Shown: piece after piece, positions 58,476 to 64,000 of the stretch
Layout of the letters: every line of letters begins with the position of its first letter
Position numbering within the stretch: position 1 is the stretch's first letter
Origin: Ashinkailepas kermadecensis
Taxonomy: Eukaryota; Arthropoda; Thecostraca; Neolepadidae
Direction of reading: 5' to 3'
Length of the DNA stretch: 64,000 nt
Assembly (NCBI GenBank): GCA_034440615.1
Contig: JAOTOM010004830.1
Span: 33,501-97,500, forward strand
Made by a program: the position numbers and the translations under genes
Notes under the pieces: generated by a model
The model's database searches: none
What the model was told of the DNA's origin: nothing
Seen by the model: the letters and a program-made list of their open reading frames with translations, nothing else

Positions 58476-60442
58476 TTGCGATGTGGTTATGGCAATAACA
58501 AACTTAGTGAAAAGTACAACTGCCTACGGTAATATTATGTATTACATCTATGGCACTTTTTCAATGATTGTCACACTAATTGATTGACGTCACAGCACTT
58601 TTCATTTACATCTACCACAGGTTCAAAGACTTCATTTGTTATTATTTTCTATCGTTGTGTTTTGTTCGTTTCAGTCCGTTGCAACACTTTTCATTGATAA
58701 ATATCACGGATGTAAGCCAGAGAAACTCAAAGTATATTTTGATAGCGCCGTTGGCCACCTCTCAGGCGCTATGCATGTGACTTGTTCACGCAAGCAATTG
58801 GCAGGCTGGAAAAGTGTCAATTTCCACGCACAGGTTTGAATTGATGTGAGGATTACACATAAAAATGGAAGCCTACATATGAAGTTCCGACGAAATGCTT
58901 TCAAATGATTGTGCTGCACTTGGATATCGTATGCTGTCTCCTTACACGGGAGACACTTTTATGTGTACTGTGCTACCTTTGCACACAGTCAGGTTCGGCG
59001 CTTCAGAAAGGCATAAGCTGGGGAGACTCAATTTCAGAACATTTCAATTCAACGATTTCTGATGTTCTGGAGGGAAGCAGGAGGGCAGGTGGAAATGGAC
59101 GGGCAGCAGATTTTCTGTGGAACGTCGTGGCGATTCTCATTAGCTCACCGGATCAGCAACCCAAAAACTGTCACCGAAAATGCAATTTGATGTCGCTTGA
59201 CCATGGCCGCACTGTTGCAATGGAAACCGAAGTGTGTGGTAACATCTTGATAATTTGTCGGGGACTTTGCCGCTTGAAAACAAAACATAAAGGGGATCGC
59301 ATTATTTGCGAATGCTTCGTCACTTAATTCTTTAGTTGTTTACAGCTCACATGTTCTCCGAACGTTCACGTCAAATGCTGTCCAATTTTTGCTGAAGCGT
59401 GTCTGATCAATTTCACACCTTGCGCGACCTGCCATTGACCTGCCATTGACCTGCAATTGACCTGCTGGCAAGCCATTGCCAGCAGCCGACCGTTCTGAAT
59501 CTGACTCACGCTCCAGGTCCCCCTCATGACTCCTGATGCCACACGCACCTGCTGCCTCACCCTTGCCTGTATCGGTCCCAACGGAAAACTGCCCACGAAC
59601 AATACCGATCGATGGTGGTGGGGACCGTATTATTGACCGACATCCACCCCTGTACTGTGAACACGTGACATTGCTGGCAGTAATAGCGCGGGGGGAGGGG
59701 CGGGCAGGTGAAGGGCACGGGGCGGCATTACGTGAAGGTATTGCTGATCAGGTGAGGAAGATAAGCCGCGGACGAGGCCAGCTCTGTTGATACTGAACAG
59801 CACGCGACATTGCGGCACAGCATCATCAGTCGCGCGCGTTGCGTGCTTGACTGGTGAGCCCTGCTCGACAACATAGGCGTCATATCATGGCCTACCGGGC
59901 AAGGCAGCCCGGCAGCCCGGCAGCTCTCGTACGGAGCTGCCACTGCAACCGAGCTGGCTGGGCCTCGGGCCAATTAGCTCCGACTCGGTCCAATCCACCC
60001 CAATCCAATCCGCCCCAATCCAACGGTCCGTCGGTGTGGCTCTGTTCACACTTGACAGCTCTATCGCCCTCCCTCTGCTGTCTGCCCCACATGTTCAGTT
60101 AGCTGCACGCAGTTTAAGCATGACTTATCTGTCATCACGGTGCTCAGTGTATCGAGCTGCCACCGCCTTTGAGCTTCGAATCTGACGCGTTTGTCAGGCA
60201 GCTGTCGGTGTCACAAACAACACCGACCTATGGGCTTCGCAGCTAATGCATGTGTCAGGGCGCAATTGTTACCACAAAACGACACCAGTGTCTCGTGTGT
60301 TGAGCTTCGCTGCTGGCGTTTACCTCGTGGCGACTATGGCGGTTATCCCAGCTTTGTACGGCCCTGTAGCAGGTGCACTGGACACACAGAGCAGGCTCCG
60401 TGTTGGTTAAAGTTGGCCCGACCGGCCGGCCGAAGTGTCCCC
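58476..60442. other. Unique sequence without recognisable gene
   Basis: Includes TGACGTCA at 58585-58592, a short TGACCTGCCAT repeat at 59424-59462 and a CCAATCC-rich stretch at 59990-60022. The 140-codon frame at 58905-59327 has no motif that I recognise. Confidence 0.4.
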
Positions 60443-60748
60443 GCCGCTGGGAGTCGTGGCGTACTCCTGTAATCCGGCGACACGGAGGCGTGAGTTTGAG
60501 GATCTCCTGGAGCCGAGGCACTCGCTCCGTGGCTGTCCGAGACGGTCTGGCGTCCGCACCTGCCCGGACATCGACTTGGCGCAACCGGTGAATCTATGGG
60601 AACGCTGGGGTGAATGGGTGGGTGCAAACGGTGTCGCACAGGCAGCGCGCTCGTTTGATGGGCCAAACTGTGATAACTTCGACCACTCTGTGATAGTCCC
60701 GAGAGCCGGCGGCCCGGGGCGGCCCATGGGGGGAGACCAAACTCTTTT
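60443..60748 (+). ncRNA. 7SL (signal recognition particle) RNA-like gene or pseudogene
   Basis: About 306 nt, the size of metazoan 7SL. The 5' part matches the Alu domain: a hairpin GGAGT-CGTGGCG-TACTCC (helix 3 with the GUGGCG loop) followed at once by TGTAATCC, the conserved U-turn, then GGAGGC and TTGAGGATC..CTGGAG. Farther on, GGCGTCCGCACC and CGGACATCGACTTGGCG follow the 7SL order GG.GTCCGCAC..CGG.CATC.A..TGG.G. The 3' end GGAGACCAAACTCTTTT resembles the 7SL end GAGACCCCGTCTCTTTT and supplies a T4 Pol III stop. GAGTTTG..(4 nt)..TCTCC at 60492-60508 can pair with GGAGACCAAACTC at 60732-60744, closing helix 5. SRP RNA is the scaffold for co-translational targeting of secretory proteins. 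Against a working gene: the helix 8 SRP54-binding core (AGCAG opposite the GNAR-type loop) is not evident after GGGGTGAA. Similarity is judged from memory. Confidence 0.55.
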
Positions 60749-61876
60749 CAGCTTCCCTCACTGATAGACTAATTTTTCAACTTTGAACACGAGGATAATA
60801 TTTTTCGCATCTATTCGTGAGGCAAAAAGGGCCATGGAGCATCTAGCATAGATGATCACCTGATTATTAATATCCTAACCTTAACAAACTAGTCGCGTGT
60901 GCGTGTAAGGCATGAAGACAGCTGAGGATTGTAAGCAAATCATCAGTCCACAGTTTTCCCGATAGGATTAGCATGCAGGAACACCCTAAATGAACTTCCT
61001 AATGGGTGGAACTTCCTAGTTGGGTCATGTAGTCCAAGCTGTTCTTAGCCTTATTTCTGTGCGGATATTTCAGCCCAACTCCTGACTCCTTTCTGCTCTC
61101 TCCCCTGAGATCTCGAGAACTTGCTGCGTGCTGGTGCTGAAACATGTTCCCCTCGCGAGGTGCTGAAAACAAATTCCGCGAAATTTCGACAGACACGGAG
61201 TGTTCACTACTATCCGTGCACACATCATGTGCTGCACATGCCCCTGCTCTCCCCACCGTGCCAAGAGGCCTGACTGACTGCTGATTTCGCAGTTTCTTCT
61301 TCTTTATTTTTTTTCGCGGGACGACACCCGTCGCTCGTTTCCACATTTCGTTTCCAGTGGGGTGACACCAGTCCCTACACCTGGTTTTCGTCGCCGTCGT
61401 ACTTTTGTTCCACGTGTTTCCGTGTGTTTTCTGTGTTTCTGCAGACTTTGTTGGGTAGGGTGTTTTCCCCATGATGGGGAAACTACGCAAAAGAGGATCT
61501 CGATCCCAGCTCGCCACCGGACTCCGAATTCGAATTTCGAACTTTGCCCATACCTGACGACCATCGCGCGACCACGAACTTTGCCTCTGACGCTCCCTCA
61601 CTTAATTCGAGCTCGGCGCGTCCAGTGCTGACCGGCACCCACGTGACCCGGCCGACTCATACCAGCCGGCGGGCATCCCCGCGGCTATGGCCGGCCGCCG
61701 TGGCCCAAGGTCTCTCCAAGGTCACCGGTCGGCCAGGCCACAGAAAGCTCTGGTGGGCCACCAGAGCTTACACCCGGGGCGCCCGTACGCAATCCAGGTG
61801 TCCACTGCAATTTTGTGCATGGATTCGACATGCACCGACAAGTGCAGACAAACATCTTTTTTTCGAATGTCTATTT
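60749..61876. other. Unique sequence without recognisable gene
   Basis: A 200-codon - strand frame (60999-61601) shows no recognised motif. GC-rich sequence at 61620-61800 abuts the LINE remnant and may be its flank or its 5' region. Confidence 0.4.
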
Positions 61877-63420
61877 CTACAGTGAAATTGCCGTAGCTTA
61901 ATATTCAAACGGGCAGGCATGAAGGCATTCTTTAGCATCATCACTGCAATTATCATCGCACATCGAGAGACATAGTTTTTTTTATCCTACCGATCAGTAT
62001 AATTTCAATCTATTTGAGTATTCCCCGTACCGCCACGACGAGGTTCGTTCACTATATCACAATGACGGTACATTTATTTACATCATCTATGGTTTTCCAC
62101 ATACACAAGTTACGCTAACTTCACCTTTACAGCCGGCAGCCTGCACTTTGCGATTCCATGGTCGGAATATTGATGCTTGTTCCATCTATATTCCATCACA
62201 CACAGATCATACAGACATTTCGTTACAATTAGAGACCCCCATAGCACATTTCAAAATTATTTTCATTTTATTCTGATATTTTAGCGCTCATAGTCTAGCT
62301 CGGGACCAATCACGCATACATGCGGATATTCGCAGACGCATCATTAAACACATTTCAGACCGACACAATTTGTTAATACTGAACACTGGAGAGCCAACAT
62401 TTTTAATACAACGAAGAATGGCTCTTAGATGCTCCTGGGTTTTGGACATTGCGTGTAAAGAAAATATACGACCTTCAATATACCAGGAGGTGCTGAGTTG
62501 ATATCAAAAGTAACGATAAAGGTTATACTTTATTACTCAACGTTTCGGCCAGGGGTTTTCACTTCGGACACAATACAGAAACTGCTGTTGATTTATAAAT
62601 TTGGTCTTCGGCCCTGGCTAACGAATTCGACTGGACCATCGACAGGGTCATTCATGATAGCTATCGCTACCACATTAAATTAATGCCCACGTTTTGAACC
62701 TCTGCAGATACAACACGAAGTTTCATCCCTCGCTGGAAACTTGCAAAGGCCGAGTGAACCAAATTTCAGAAACTTTCGCATTTGCAATACAACCCAGACA
62801 TTTCCCTTGTTCAAAACATCAACTTAATTGCAAATACACTTTTAGGAGCGGTATCTACAGCAGTTCCACTGACAAAACCTTACACAAAGCGAACACCAGT
62901 CCCTTGGTAGAGTCCTGAAATTGCACAAGTCATTGCAGCTAGAAAAAGAGTATTCGGAAAATATTTACGGCATACAGACCAAAACAATATAATTAAACGC
63001 AACCATGGACTAGCCTGGACCCGCCGCATCATACGCCATGCTAGGGGCCGTTTATGGGCACTTTATTTGAAGAAACTTACTTTTCAAACACCTGTAAGCA
63101 AAATGTGGCAATAAATCCGCCTTTTTCTGGACGCTCCCTATTTAAATCACTCCGGCACAAACAAAAATTAATATCACCATTACAGGCCCACAAACAATAG
63201 TAAATACCATAGCTGTTACCATCGCCCACAACAGCTCCAATGACAACTACAGACCCGGTTTCATAGAAAATGTAGAAAGCACCTTTCACATCAATTTCAC
63301 ATTATTCGATTCTGCCAACACTGAAAAATGCAACGCTTCTTTCGACTTTCTGAACATACAAATGTATTTCCTCGCTGGTGATACTTCCGTGGAGCCGGCA
63401 ATTTATATTATTTTTCCAGA
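61877..63420 (+). pseudogene. Jockey/I-type LINE ORF2 remnant (endonuclease and linker)
   Basis: The start reads LQ*NCRSLIFKRAG, matching the endonuclease opening LQWNCRG of Jockey/I elements with Trp turned into TGA (61883-61885). It continues HRET (for QET), YNFNLFEYSPYRHDE, then IDACSIYIPSHTD (family C.IY.P), then after a small indel FSAHS (family GDFNAH) and NLLILNTGEPTFL, all in order. Past a break, PRWKLAKAE*TKF, PVPW*SPEIAQVIAARKR and KKLTFQTPVSKMW match the linker before the reverse transcriptase. GPQTIVNTIAVTIAHNSS follows. Three of the in-frame stops are at expected Trp codons (TGG to TGA or TAG). Catalytic His in a SDH motif and the reverse transcriptase itself are not found in this window. 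Identification rests on recalled family patterns but the ordered match is long. Confidence 0.8.
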
Positions 63421-64000
63421 CATTTATCTGACTACACAAAACAATGAATCTTAGACACGTTTAGTTCATTATGGTCCCCTGTTTTGCGTACTCATTGAAC
63501 TATCCAGATAGGTTTTTTTGTACAATCGTAGCTACGTCGTCTACATACCGCATCCATTTCGAGTCGTTACTGACGAATTCTGTTGCTGTCCACGTATTTT
63601 CCAATGACTGTCACTAGCACCCCAGCTGATCCAATGATGTCTTTATCGACCACTCACTCAACAAATGACAGCGTTCCCGTGTAGCCGACTGTGGCACATC
63701 GTCAGAGATCAGCACAACAATTGGACGTGGAGCAGCTTCAAATATTTTCGTATTCACGTGATACATACCAATCATTTGAGCGATATATTCAATTATAACC
63801 GTGCCCACAAATGTGGCTCAATATCGGCAGATAAACAACATGATGTCTGTGAGAAAGCGTCAAAATTAATTGGTTACTCTGTCTACAAACGCGAGAGGAA
63901 GTTGTTGTCAATGTTGTGACATTTGAGGAGGAACTTGTCTCTCCGAATGGAAAGTTGACAAAAACACGAGCATCCCAATGAGGAAGGTTGCAAAGAGTTT
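63421..64000. other. End of window; no gene called
   Basis: The expected reverse transcriptase of the LINE does not follow. On the - strand around 63530-63570 one frame reads KWMRYVDDVATIV, which resembles the YVDD active site of a reverse transcriptase, but its surroundings do not match a family well enough to call. Confidence 0.35.

Noticed and set aside
60999..61601. 200-codon - strand frame next to the LINE
   Set aside because: No match to LINE ORF1 or other families by eye; opposite strand to the LINE.

Overview
This window is animal nuclear DNA, most likely from an arthropod and possibly a crustacean. Four things point that way: introns with GT..AG borders splitting a class A neuropeptide GPCR, non-LTR retrotransposon remnants of CR1 and Jockey/I type, a short interstitial stretch of the arthropod telomere repeat (TTAGG, seen here as CCTAA), and an extreme load of minisatellites and microsatellites. 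There is no bacterial-type operon, CRISPR array or viral genome. The arthropod call is inference, because no host marker gene is present. Nearly all long open frames are by-products of tandem repeats whose unit is divisible by three, or whose units happen to lack stop codons, so I do not call them genes. Layout: 1-11.4 kb is a chain of unrelated tandem arrays (GA/TA compound, 48 bp, 18 bp, 39 bp, 17 bp, 10 bp, GGA, 26 bp). At 11.43-11.95 kb a SINE-like retroposon joins a tRNA-like head to the coding end of an L1/Tx1-like LINE, has a poly(A) end and is flanked by a 14-bp target-site duplication. 12-23 kb carries more arrays and old duplications. 23.3-27.6 kb is bounded by an 18-bp inverted terminal repeat and holds a 50-bp-arm hairpin and the telomere-like stretch. 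28-41 kb is dominated by three large arrays (25 bp, 31 bp, 54 bp). 41.9-46.1 kb holds the only convincing host protein gene: the last two exons (TM5, then TM6-TM7-tail) of a neuropeptide-type GPCR on the + strand, with a dead CR1 element just upstream of the TM5 exon. 47-57.2 kb is another run of arrays, including one whose every unit carries an E2F-like site and one whose units carry splice-donor-like CAGGTAAG. 60.44-60.75 kb matches metazoan 7SL (SRP) RNA in its Alu domain and 3' end. 61.9-63.4 kb is a decayed Jockey/I-type LINE (endonuclease and linker). By rough tally about a quarter of the window is tandem repeat. The strongest items for follow-up are the 7SL-like locus, the SINE-LINE chimera with its target-site duplication, the triplicated splice acceptor of the GPCR last exon, and the E2F-site array. 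I found no clearly new multi-gene system.
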